Source: Eubacterium sp. UBA3279
Lineage (GTDB): Bacteria; Bacillota; Clostridia; Lachnospirales; Lachnospiraceae
Assembly (NCBI GenBank): GCA_002361775.1
Contig: DETV01000088.1
Span: 1-14,944 of the forward strand
Length of the DNA stretch: 14,944 nucleotides
Reading direction: 5' to 3'
Shown here: in pieces, positions 6,805 to 13,352 of the stretch
Numbering within the stretch: position 1 is the stretch's first letter
Layout of the letters: the number at the start of each line of letters is the position of its first letter
The notes under the pieces: model-generated
Seen by the model: only the letters and a program-made list of their open reading frames with translations
Databases searched by the model: none
Told to the model about the DNA's origin: nothing
Program-made: the position numbers and the translations under genes

Positions 6805-7038
6805 TTGGGCATATAGGATTTGTCACCATATCCTATGCCCAAATCATCTCTTCAGAGCTTCACTTTTTTCTCTTGTTTGGGCATATATGTACATCACTTT
6901 TCTCATATACCCAAAAACACGCCGTTACACGGGATTTATTTTGAATGCTGACCTGCTATATGCCCAAAACACCAAAAAATTCCTCTTTTTCCAGGTTATT
7001 TTGGGCATATACAGAAATCGATATGTCCTATGCCCAAA
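6805..7038. repeat. Array of TTGGGCATA motifs forming successive hairpins
   Basis: Seven copies: plus at 6805-6817, minus at 6832-6843, plus at 6876-6889, minus at 6904-6915 (one change, TATACCC), minus at 6957-6969, plus at 6999-7011, minus at 7028-7038. They pair as 6805-6819/6830-6842 (extended by GGAT/ATCC, 2-nt bulge), 6876-6889/6904-6915, 6957-6969/6999-7011 (perfect 13 bp), or alternatively 7000-7009/7029-7038 (perfect 10 bp). Spacers differ in length and sequence. No similar motif is seen elsewhere in the window, except a possible weak TATACCCAA at 7204-7212. The block may be a palindromic repeat cluster, a binding array or a structured RNA; I cannot decide. Confidence 0.75.
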
Positions 7039-7096
7039 TTCCCCAATAAATAGATATCCTCAAAGTAGTATCTATGATAAATGCCAGGAGTTGTTG

Positions 7097-7139
7097 GTTC
7101 AGCCGTAAGGCTGAACTGTTCCACAAGGATTGGCTGAAC
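7097..7139. repeat. Right boundary hairpin GTTCAGCC-GTAA-GGCTGAAC plus extra GGCTGAAC
   Basis: Perfect 8-bp arms (7097-7104, 7109-7116) closed by GTAA, a GNRA-type tetraloop if transcribed. A third copy GGCTGAAC at 7132-7139 could pair instead with the first arm, giving two exclusive structures just before the downstream promoter. Confidence 0.6.
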
Positions 7140-7141
7140 TT

Positions 7142-7186
7142 TACCATTTTTTGTTGACAAAAACAGTGCAAAATGGTATCGTTACC
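7142..7186 (+). promoter_or_regulatory. Promoter and operators of the aldolase-iolE-adh operon
   Basis: TTGACA (7154-7159), a 17-bp spacer, TATCGT (7177-7182). TACCATTTT (7142-7150) and AAAATGGTA (7170-7178) are perfect 9-bp inverted arms flanking the -35 box and touching the -10 box. TGGTATCGTTACC (7174-7186), with GGTA/TACC arms around a central CG, has the look of a LacI-family operator lying over the -10 box. No LacI-type gene is in the window, so the repressor would be encoded elsewhere. Confidence 0.6.
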
Positions 7187-7233
7187 TCAAGAGATAACCA
7201 AAATATACCCAATAATTGAGAAGAGGTGACAAG

Positions 7234-8073
7234 ATGGCACTGGTAACAATGAAAGAATTGCTCACGCAGGCAGCCAGAGAAAATCGTGGTTTCGGGGCAT
7301 TTAGTGTGGGAAGTATGGAAATGGTTCGTGGAGCTGTTCGGGCAGCAGAAGAGCTGCGTACCCCTATCATTCTTCAGATTGCTGAAGTACGTCTTCCGGA
7401 TTCCCCTCTGGAGCTTATGGGACCTATGATGGTTCAGGCTGCAAAGGAAGCGTCTGTAAATATCGCGGTGCATCTGGATCATGGGCTTACCATGGAAACA
7501 GTAAAAAAGGCGTTGGAACTGGGATTTACATCTGTTATGTTTGATGGTTCGAGACTGCCTTTTGAAGAAAATATTTCCAGTACCAGACATGTGGCAGAGA
7601 TGGCAGCAGCATATGGAGCTACTGTGGAAGCGGAATTAGGTCTGGTAGGCGGAAGTGAGGACGGAAAAACTGACCATGGTATTCGATGCACAGATCCGGA
7701 GGATGCAGAGATTTTTTGCAGAGAAACAGGAGTGGATGCGCTGGCGGTAGCAATCGGAAATGCACATGGAGATTATCCGGTAGCCCCACATCTGGCATTT
7801 GATGTGCTGGAAGAGATTCACAAGAGAGTGGATATTCCTCTGGTTCTTCACGGCGGAAGCGGAATTACAGACAGAGATTTTCAACGGGCAATCTCTCTGG
7901 GAATCCGAAAAGTCAATATTGCCACAGCAAGCTTTAAAGCATTGACAAAGAAGGCAGAAGAATATATGCAGCAGGGAGAAAATCATAACTTCTTTGATCT
8001 GAACAGAGCAATGACTCAGGGAACTTATGAAAATGTAAAACGTCATATAGAAGTATTTAATACACCATATTAA
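7234..8073 (+). CDS. Class II ketose-bisphosphate-type aldolase (fructose-bisphosphate/IolJ-like)
   Basis: A 279-aa zinc-dependent class II aldolase. Visible family residues: catalytic Asp82 and zinc ligand His83 in HLDHG (80-84), VEAELG with Glu134, His178 in GNAHGDY, and His206 in LHGGSG (205-210), the phosphate-binding loop. Members split fructose- or tagatose-bisphosphate, or 2-deoxy-5-keto-gluconate 6-phosphate (IolJ). Co-transcription with an inosose dehydratase favours an IolJ-like role, giving glycerone phosphate plus malonate semialdehyde, but the N-terminal half differs noticeably from B. subtilis IolJ as I recall it, so specificity is open. The start is ATG 7234 with AGAGGTG about 5 nt upstream; the in-frame TTG at 7216 precedes that site. 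It is first in a three-gene operon, 14 nt before iolE. Confidence 0.85.
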   Translation: MALVTMKELLTQAARENRGFGAFSVGSMEMVRGAVRAAEELRTPIILQIAEVRLPDSPLELMGPMMVQAAKEASVNIAVHLDHGLTMETVKKALELGFTSVMFDGSRLPFEENISSTRHVAEMAAAYGATVEAELGLVGGSEDGKTDHGIRCTDPEDAEIFCRETGVDALAVAIGNAHGDYPVAPHLAFDVLEEIHKRVDIPLVLHGGSGITDRDFQRAISLGIRKVNIATASFKALTKKAEEYMQQGENHNFFDLNRAMTQGTYENVKRHIEVFNTPY

Positions 8074-8087
8074 AAAGGAGAAAAAAT

Positions 8088-8987
8088 ATGTTAAACAAAG
8101 AGAGAGTAAGATTAGGAATTGCACCTATTGCCTGGACAAATGATGATATGCCGGATCTGGGAAAAGAAAATACTTTTGAACAGTGTGTAAGCGAGATGGC
8201 TTTGGCTGGATTTACCGGTTCCGAAGTGGGAAATAAATATCCGAAGGATCCGGAAGTGTTGAAAAAAGCTCTGGAATTAAGAGGAGTAGAAATCTGTAAT
8301 CAGTGGTTTTCTTCTTTCCTGCTTACAAAACCATTTGAAGAAGTAGAAAAAGAATTCCGCGCACAGTTAACATTTTTAAAAGCTATGGGATCTAAGATCA
8401 TCGGCGCATCTGAGCAGAGTTACAGTGTACAGGGACAGATGGAAACACCGGTATTTGGTCACAAATATGTTATGAATGAGGAAGAGTGGAATACTCTCTG
8501 CCAGGGATTGAACAAACTGGGAAAAATCGCAAAAGATGAGTATGGTATCAGTCTTACTTTCCATCATCATATGGGAACTGTTGTACAGACTGCAGAAGAG
8601 ACAGAATGTCTGATGGAGGGAACTGATCCGGAATATGTAAGCCTGTTATTTGACAGCGGACATTTTGCATATTGTGGGGAAGATCCGGTAGCTATGGTTA
8701 CCAAATATGTAGACAGAATCAAACACGTACATCTGAAAGATATCCGTCCGGAAGTAGTGGAAAAAGTAAAAGCAGAAGACATGAGTTTCCTGGCTGGTGT
8801 TCGTGCAGGCGCATTTACTATTCCGGGAGACGGATGCGTAGATTTTGATTCTATTTTCAAAGTATTGGAAGAGGCAGATTACGCCGGATACATGGTAGTA
8901 GAAGCAGAGCAGGATCCTGCAAAAGCAAATCCGTTGGAATATGCGATCCGCGCAAGAAAATTTATTGCAGAGAAAACAGGATTATAA
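8088..8987 (+). CDS. iolE: Inosose dehydratase (IolE family)
   Basis: 299 aa. Dehydrates scyllo-inosose (2-keto-myo-inositol) to the diketone 3D-(3,5/4)-trihydroxycyclohexane-1,2-dione, the second step of inositol breakdown, in the cytoplasm with a divalent metal. It is a TIM-barrel xylose-isomerase-like (AP endonuclease 2) protein; family-specific strings run along the whole chain: LGIAPIAWTNDDMPDLG (9-25), EMALAGFTGSEVGNKYP (36-52), SEQSYSVQGQ (108-117), FHHHMGTVVQT (158-168), LFDSGH (187-192), IKHVHLKDIRPEV (211-223), GDGCVDF (247-253) and VEAEQDPAKANPLEYA (271-286). Glu, Asp and His in the last half form the metal site. Start ATG 8088 follows AAAGGAG at good spacing. Iron-dependent ADH follows 33 nt downstream. 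The rest of a standard iol operon is absent from the window. Confidence 0.92.
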   Translation: MLNKERVRLGIAPIAWTNDDMPDLGKENTFEQCVSEMALAGFTGSEVGNKYPKDPEVLKKALELRGVEICNQWFSSFLLTKPFEEVEKEFRAQLTFLKAMGSKIIGASEQSYSVQGQMETPVFGHKYVMNEEEWNTLCQGLNKLGKIAKDEYGISLTFHHHMGTVVQTAEETECLMEGTDPEYVSLLFDSGHFAYCGEDPVAMVTKYVDRIKHVHLKDIRPEVVEKVKAEDMSFLAGVRAGAFTIPGDGCVDFDSIFKVLEEADYAGYMVVEAEQDPAKANPLEYAIRARKFIAEKTGL

Positions 8988-9020
8988 GACTGGTTCTAAA
9001 GAATGTGAGGAGAAGAGAAG

Positions 9021-10184
9021 ATGGCAAGAGAGTTTATTATGCCGGGACGGATCGTTTCCGGAGAAAATGCATTGCAGATGGCAGAAGTGACTCTAAAAGA
9101 GATGGGAACAAAAGCTCTTATCGTGACAGATGAAGTTATGATAAAACTGGGAAATGTTGCTCATGTGGAAAATGCGCTGAAAAATCAGGGAATAGAATAT
9201 GTAATTTATTCGGAAATCAGCGGAGAGCCTACAGATCAGATGATTTATAAAGGACTGGAAATGTATCAGGCCGAAAAGTGTGATTTTCTGGTGGCTCTTG
9301 GCGGAGGAAGCCCCATTGATTCTATGAAAGCTATTGGGGCCCTGGCTACTAACGGAGGAAAAATCTCTGATTATATGGGAAAAATCTTTGAAAAGAAAAC
9401 ACCTCCGATGGCAGCCATTCCTACAACAGCAGGAACCGGTTCTGAGGCTACACAGTTTACAATTATCACAGATACAGAAAAAGATATTAAAATGTTGTTA
9501 AAAGGCAGTGTTTTAATGCCGGACCTTGCAGTGATCGACCCTCGCTTTACTATGACAGCTCCGCCGAAAATCACCGCAGCTACCGGTCTGGATGCGCTGA
9601 CCCATGCCATTGAGGCGTATACATCCAGAAAAGCACAGGGATTATCTGATACTTTCGCAGTTTCAGCAGTAAAAAAGATTTTCCGGTATTTGCCCAGAGC
9701 TTACAAAGAAGGTTCCGATGTGGAAGCAAGAGAGAATATGGCAGTGGCTGCCCTGGAAGCAGGAATTGCATTTAATAATGCATCTGTAACTATCGTACAT
9801 GGTATGAGCCGTCCTATTGGCGCATTGTTCCATGTGGCACACGGTTTATCCAATGCCATGCTGTTAAAAGCCTGTTTCTCTTTCGTTCTTGAAGATGCGG
9901 ATCAGGAAGTGTATGAACGGTTTGGACAGTTGGGACGGGCGATCCATGTGGCAGAAAATCAGGAAGATGATAAAACAGCAAGCTATCATTTCCTGCAGGC
10001 TGTAATCGGACTGTGCGAAGAATTGGAAATTCCGACCTTAGAAGAATATGGTATTGATAAAGAAAAATTCTTCAGCGTTATTGATAAAATGGCAGAAGAC
10101 GCCATGGCAAGCGGCAGTCCGTCCAATACACGGAAGGATCTGACAGCGGAAGATTTGAAAGAAATCTATAAAGCGCTGTGGTAA
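9021..10184 (+). CDS. Iron-dependent alcohol dehydrogenase (group III)
   Basis: 387 aa, normal length. Interconverts an alcohol and its aldehyde or ketone using NAD(P)H and Fe2+. Seen: nucleotide loop GGGSPID (94-100), TTAGTGSE (135-142), and metal ligands Asp191 and His195 (GLDALTHAIEAY), His260 and His274 (HGMSRPIGALFHVAHG). The C-terminal ASGSPSNTR string is typical of the 1,3-propanediol/butanol dehydrogenase branch. As last gene of the operon it may reduce the aldehyde made by the aldolase, for example malonate semialdehyde to 3-hydroxypropionate, restoring NAD; this is inference. Start ATG 9021 with GAGGAG about 9 nt upstream. No terminator is visible after the stop codon; the next one is in the T-box leader. 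Confidence 0.93.
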   Translation: MAREFIMPGRIVSGENALQMAEVTLKEMGTKALIVTDEVMIKLGNVAHVENALKNQGIEYVIYSEISGEPTDQMIYKGLEMYQAEKCDFLVALGGGSPIDSMKAIGALATNGGKISDYMGKIFEKKTPPMAAIPTTAGTGSEATQFTIITDTEKDIKMLLKGSVLMPDLAVIDPRFTMTAPPKITAATGLDALTHAIEAYTSRKAQGLSDTFAVSAVKKIFRYLPRAYKEGSDVEARENMAVAALEAGIAFNNASVTIVHGMSRPIGALFHVAHGLSNAMLLKACFSFVLEDADQEVYERFGQLGRAIHVAENQEDDKTASYHFLQAVIGLCEELEIPTLEEYGIDKEKFFSVIDKMAEDAMASGSPSNTRKDLTAEDLKEIYKALW

Positions 10185-10189
10185 TACCC

Positions 10190-10218
10190 TTTACAAATCA
10201 GCATTCTTGTGCTAATCT
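10190..10218 (+). promoter_or_regulatory. Possible promoter of the metG T-box leader
   Basis: TTTACA (10190-10195), a 17-bp spacer, TAATCT (10213-10218). The -10 is poor. The only other structure before the T-box is a TCTCTTT/AAAGAGA hairpin (10216-10235) without a T-tract. Confidence 0.35.
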
Positions 10219-10240
10219 CTTTAATAGTAAAGAGAGAAAC

Positions 10241-10510
10241 ACAGTGACGAAGAGAGTACATGAGCAGTTTTCTGTTACAGAGAATTCCCGGAAGCTGAGA
10301 GGGATGCAGAAGAGCTGATGGAAGATGGCTTCTGAGAGGCGTACCGAGCTGTAACGAGGTATCCGAAGTACAGTAAGGCTACGACAGGTTCCGCCTGTTA
10401 TAGCGGCAGGGTATGAAGTACCCATGGAGGTTCAGGCTGTGAAGTCTGAGCGAATAGAAGTGGTAACACGAGAATACACCTCGTCTTCTTATGAGAAGGC
10501 GAGGTTTTTT
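10241..10510 (+). promoter_or_regulatory. T-box leader (tRNA-Met sensing) of metG
   Basis: It contains the expected parts in order. Stem I begins near ACAG (10241-10244) and closes near CTGT (10349-10352); its upper helix is CAGTTTTCTGT (10265-10275) with GCAGAAGAGCTG (10306-10317), topped by TCCC/GGGA around GGAAGCTGAGA. The 3' side of the specifier region holds ATG at 10318-10320 and 10325-10327, either fitting a Met codon. Hairpins ACAGG/CCTGT (10384-10398) and GGGTA/TACCC (10409-10423) follow. The antiterminator is GAAG (10457-10460), a 7-nt bulge TGGTAAC (10461-10467), ACGAG/CTCGT (10468-10472/10480-10484) and CTTC (10485-10488). TGGT would pair with the ACCA end of uncharged tRNA-Met. 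Charged tRNA leaves the terminator at 10479-10510 to form. Confidence 0.9.
10479..10510 (+). terminator. T-box-controlled terminator before metG
   Basis: CCTCGTCTTCT (10479-10489) pairs with AGAAGGCGAGG (10494-10504), with one G-U pair and loop TATG, followed by six T. Its 5' arm is the 3' half of the antiterminator, so the two structures exclude each other. Confidence 0.92.
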
Positions 10511-10587
10511 ATTTTTCAGGGAGTTATTCCGGGAAAATAAAAGTGTATTCTTTGAAGAGTGAAGAAATTATATTGGAGGAAATGAAA

Positions 10588-12531
10588 ATGGCAAAAGAAA
10601 AATATTATATGACCACAGCGATTGCCTATACATCAGGTAAACCGCATATTGGAAATACCTACGAGGTAGTGTTGGCGGACAGTATTGCCCGTTTTAAAAG
10701 ACAGCAGGGATACGATGTATTCTTTCAGACAGGTACAGATGAGCATGGACAGAAAATCGAATTAAAAGCAGAAGAAGCTGGTGTTACACCCAAAGAATTT
10801 GTAGATGGAGTGTCCTCTGAGATTAAAAGAATCTGGGATCTGATGAACACATCCTATGACAAATTTATCCGTACAACCGATGAAGATCATGAAAAACAAG
10901 TACAGAAAATCTTCAAAAAACTGTATGATCAGGGAGATATTTATAAAGGATATTACGAGGGAATGTATTGTACTCCCTGTGAATCTTTCTTTACAGAATC
11001 ACAGTTGGTAGATGGAAAATGTCCTGACTGCGGACGTCCATGTACTCCGGCAAAAGAAGAAGCTTACTTTTTCAAAATGAGCAAATATGCTCAGAGACTG
11101 ATCGATCATATTAATACTCATCCGGAATTTATTCAGCCTGTTTCCAGAAAGAATGAAATGATGAATAACTTCCTGCTTCCGGGACTTCAGGATCTTTGTG
11201 TTTCCCGTACTTCCTTTACATGGGGAATTCCGGTGGAATTTGACCCGAAACACGTAACCTATGTGTGGCTGGATGCGCTTACCAACTATATTACCGGTAT
11301 CGGTTACGATTGTGATGGAAACAGCACTGAGCAGTTTAAAAAGAACTGGCCGGCAGATCTTCATCTGATCGGAAAAGATATTATTCGTTTCCATACTATT
11401 TACTGGCCTATTTTCCTGATGGCTCTGGATCTGCCTCTGCCAAAACAGATTTTCGGACATCCGTGGCTTCTGCAGGGAGATGGCAAAATGAGTAAATCCA
11501 AGGGAAATGTATTGTATGCAGATGAATTAGTAGATTTCTTCGGTGTAGATGCAGTACGTTATTTTGTACTTCATGAGATGCCATTTGAAAATGATGGGGT
11601 GATCACCTGGGAACTGATGGTAGAACGTCTGAATTCCGATCTGGCAAACACACTGGGTAACCTGGTAAATCGTACGATTTCCATGTCCAACAAATATTTT
11701 GGAGGAGTGGTGACAAAAACAGGTGCAGAAGAAGAAGTTGATGCAGAACTGAAAGCAGTGGTAACTGCAACAAGAGATGCAGTAGCTGCCAAGATGGAAA
11801 ATCTTCGGGTGGCAGACGCTATTACAGAAATTTTCAATCTGTTTAAACGATGCAACAAATATATTGATGAGACTATGCCGTGGGCTCTTGCAAAAGACGA
11901 AGCCAAGAAAGACCGTCTGGCAGAGGTACTGTATAATCTGGTGGAAGGAATCAGTATTGGAGCATCCTTACTGGAATCTTTCATGCCGGAAACAACAGAA
12001 AAGATTTTGGCACAGTTGAACAGTGAAAAGAGAGAATACGAAGAACTGAATCAGTTTGGCCTGTATATATCAGGAACAAAAGTAACAGAAAAACCGGAAA
12101 TTCTCTTCCAGAGACTGGATTTGAAAGAAGTTCTGGAAAAAGTGGAAGCAAAAAAAGCAGAAGATAAAAAACCGGAAGAACCTGTGATTGATATTGAGCC
12201 AAAAGCAGAAATTACGTTTGAGGATTTTGAAAAAATGCAGTTCCAGGTAGGAGAAATCATTTCCTGTGAAGCAGTAAAAAAATCTAAAAAACTCCTCTGT
12301 TCTCAGGTGAAGATCGGAAGTCAGGTAAAACAGATTGTGTCTGGTATCAAATCCCACTACTCACCGGAAGAGATGGTTGGTAAAAAGGTTATGGTTTTAG
12401 TAAATCTGAAGCCGGCAAAATTGGCAGGCGTACTGTCTGAAGGTATGATTCTTTGTGCGGAAGACGAAAAGGGAGAATTGTCTCTGGTAGTTCCGGAAAA
12501 GAAAATGCCTGCCGGAGCAGAAATCTGCTAA
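10588..12531 (+). CDS. metG: Methionyl-tRNA synthetase
   Basis: Charges tRNA-Met with methionine using ATP, in the cytoplasm. 647 aa from the preferred start ATG 10588, which lies 7 nt after GGAGGA; an ATG at 10582 is too close to that site. Class I signature AYTSGKPHIGNTYE (13-26, HIGN form of HIGH) and KMSKS (300-304). A zinc knuckle CTPC...CPDC (Cys128, 131, 145, 148) lies in the connective peptide. The helical anticodon domain spans about 370-510; a charged linker rich in K/E (about 515-540) leads to a C-terminal EMAP/Trbp111-type tRNA-binding domain (about 540-647: FQVGEIISCEAVKKSKKLL...LVNLKPAKLAGVLSEGMILCAED), used for dimerisation and tRNA binding. Expression is controlled by the T-box leader. 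TatD follows 27 nt downstream, a common pairing in Clostridia and Bacilli. Confidence 0.97.
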   Translation: MAKEKYYMTTAIAYTSGKPHIGNTYEVVLADSIARFKRQQGYDVFFQTGTDEHGQKIELKAEEAGVTPKEFVDGVSSEIKRIWDLMNTSYDKFIRTTDEDHEKQVQKIFKKLYDQGDIYKGYYEGMYCTPCESFFTESQLVDGKCPDCGRPCTPAKEEAYFFKMSKYAQRLIDHINTHPEFIQPVSRKNEMMNNFLLPGLQDLCVSRTSFTWGIPVEFDPKHVTYVWLDALTNYITGIGYDCDGNSTEQFKKNWPADLHLIGKDIIRFHTIYWPIFLMALDLPLPKQIFGHPWLLQGDGKMSKSKGNVLYADELVDFFGVDAVRYFVLHEMPFENDGVITWELMVERLNSDLANTLGNLVNRTISMSNKYFGGVVTKTGAEEEVDAELKAVVTATRDAVAAKMENLRVADAITEIFNLFKRCNKYIDETMPWALAKDEAKKDRLAEVLYNLVEGISIGASLLESFMPETTEKILAQLNSEKREYEELNQFGLYISGTKVTEKPEILFQRLDLKEVLEKVEAKKAEDKKPEEPVIDIEPKAEITFEDFEKMQFQVGEIISCEAVKKSKKLLCSQVKIGSQVKQIVSGIKSHYSPEEMVGKKVMVLVNLKPAKLAGVLSEGMILCAEDEKGELSLVVPEKKMPAGAEIC

Positions 12532-12558
12532 AATGGCATACGATATGGGAGGTTGAAG

Positions 12559-13335
12559 ATGATTTTTGAAAGTCATGCCCATTATGATGACGAAGCATTT
12601 GATGAAGACAGGGAAGCGTTGCTGGCTTCCCTGGAGCATCAGGGGATTGAAAGAGTTATCAATGTCTGTGCAGAGGTGGAAAACTGGAGCCGTACTGTTG
12701 CCCTGATGGAAAAATATCCATTTATTTACGGGGCCGTAGGTGTCCATCCCGATGATGTGGGGTCACTGAATGAAGAGCGGATAGAGGAAATGCGTCAGAT
12801 CTGCCGCTATGAAAAAATTGTCGCAGTGGGAGAGATCGGACTGGATTATTATTGGGATAAAGAACAGCACGAATCACAGATATACTGGTTTGAGAGACAG
12901 CTTCAAATAGCCAGAGAGGAAAAATTACCGTTTATTATCCACAGCAGAGAGGCAGCCAGCGATACGCTGGAAACTATGAAACGCATGAGAGCCGGAGAGA
13001 TAGGCGGTGTGGTACACTGCTTTTCTTATGGAAAAGAAATGGCAAGAGAATATCTGAATATGGGTCTTTCTTTGGGTATTGGAGGCGTACTCACCTTCAA
13101 AAATGCCAGAAAACTAAAAGAAGTGGTGGAATATGCGCCTTTGGAAGCTCTTCTGGTGGAGACAGACTCTCCTTATCTTGCGCCGGTACCTAATCGGGGA
13201 AAAAGAAATTCTTCCCTGAATCTGCCCTGGGTGGTACAGGCGATCAGTGAGATAAAAGGAATCAGCAGGGAAGAAGTAGAAGAGGTAACCAGAGAAAACG
13301 GATATCGGGTATTTCATAAAGTAAAGCGGGGATGA
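12559..13335 (+). CDS. TatD-family metal-dependent hydrolase (DNase-like)
   Basis: 258 aa, typical TatD length. An amidohydrolase-fold TIM barrel with the metal-site residues in order: His6 and His8 (SHAHYDD), Glu92 (GEIGLDYYWD), His128 (IIHSREA), His153 (VVHCFS) and Asp203 (ETDSPYLAPVPNRGKRN). Family members are 3'-5' DNases or related phosphodiesterases, linked to DNA repair or nucleotide turnover; the physiological substrate here is not shown by sequence. The start is ATG 12559, 6 nt after GGGAGG; a TTG at 12553 abuts the site. Very likely co-transcribed with metG. In many Firmicutes rnmV and ksgA follow; here the operon stops at a convergent terminator. Confidence 0.93.
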   Translation: MIFESHAHYDDEAFDEDREALLASLEHQGIERVINVCAEVENWSRTVALMEKYPFIYGAVGVHPDDVGSLNEERIEEMRQICRYEKIVAVGEIGLDYYWDKEQHESQIYWFERQLQIAREEKLPFIIHSREAASDTLETMKRMRAGEIGGVVHCFSYGKEMAREYLNMGLSLGIGGVLTFKNARKLKEVVEYAPLEALLVETDSPYLAPVPNRGKRNSSLNLPWVVQAISEIKGISREEVEEVTRENGYRVFHKVKRG

Positions 13336-13352
13336 GAGTTTATCTCGTCCCC
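13328..13352. terminator. Bidirectional terminator holding two stop codons
   Basis: Perfect 10-bp arms GGGGATGAGA (13328-13337) and TCTCGTCCCC (13343-13352), loop GTTTA, then ACTTTTCTTA. The tatD TGA (13333-13335) is in the left arm and the minus-strand TAA (13342-13340) of the zinc-ribbon gene is in the loop. The plus-strand T-tract is clear; on the minus strand the run after the stem (GCTTTAC) is weak. Confidence 0.8.

Noticed and set aside
6805..7038. CRISPR array
   Set aside because: Motif copies alternate in orientation, are only 9-14 bp, spacers vary in length, and no cas gene is near.
6887..7108. Open frame of 73 codons inside the repeat array
   Set aside because: No ribosome binding site, its start lies in a TTGGGCATA hairpin, and its codons are dictated by the inverted repeats.
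10216..10235. TCTCTTT/AAAGAGA hairpin as terminator of the adh gene
   Set aside because: AT-rich 7-bp stem with no following T-tract; it may only be a chance feature of the leader.
10324..10327. Asp (GAT) specifier reading of the T-box
   Set aside because: TGGT in the bulge needs an A discriminator as in tRNA-Met, and the controlled gene is metG, so ATG is favoured.
10198..10425. Minus-strand frame of 75 codons in the T-box leader
   Set aside because: The region is fully explained by T-box stems; the frame has no recognisable product.
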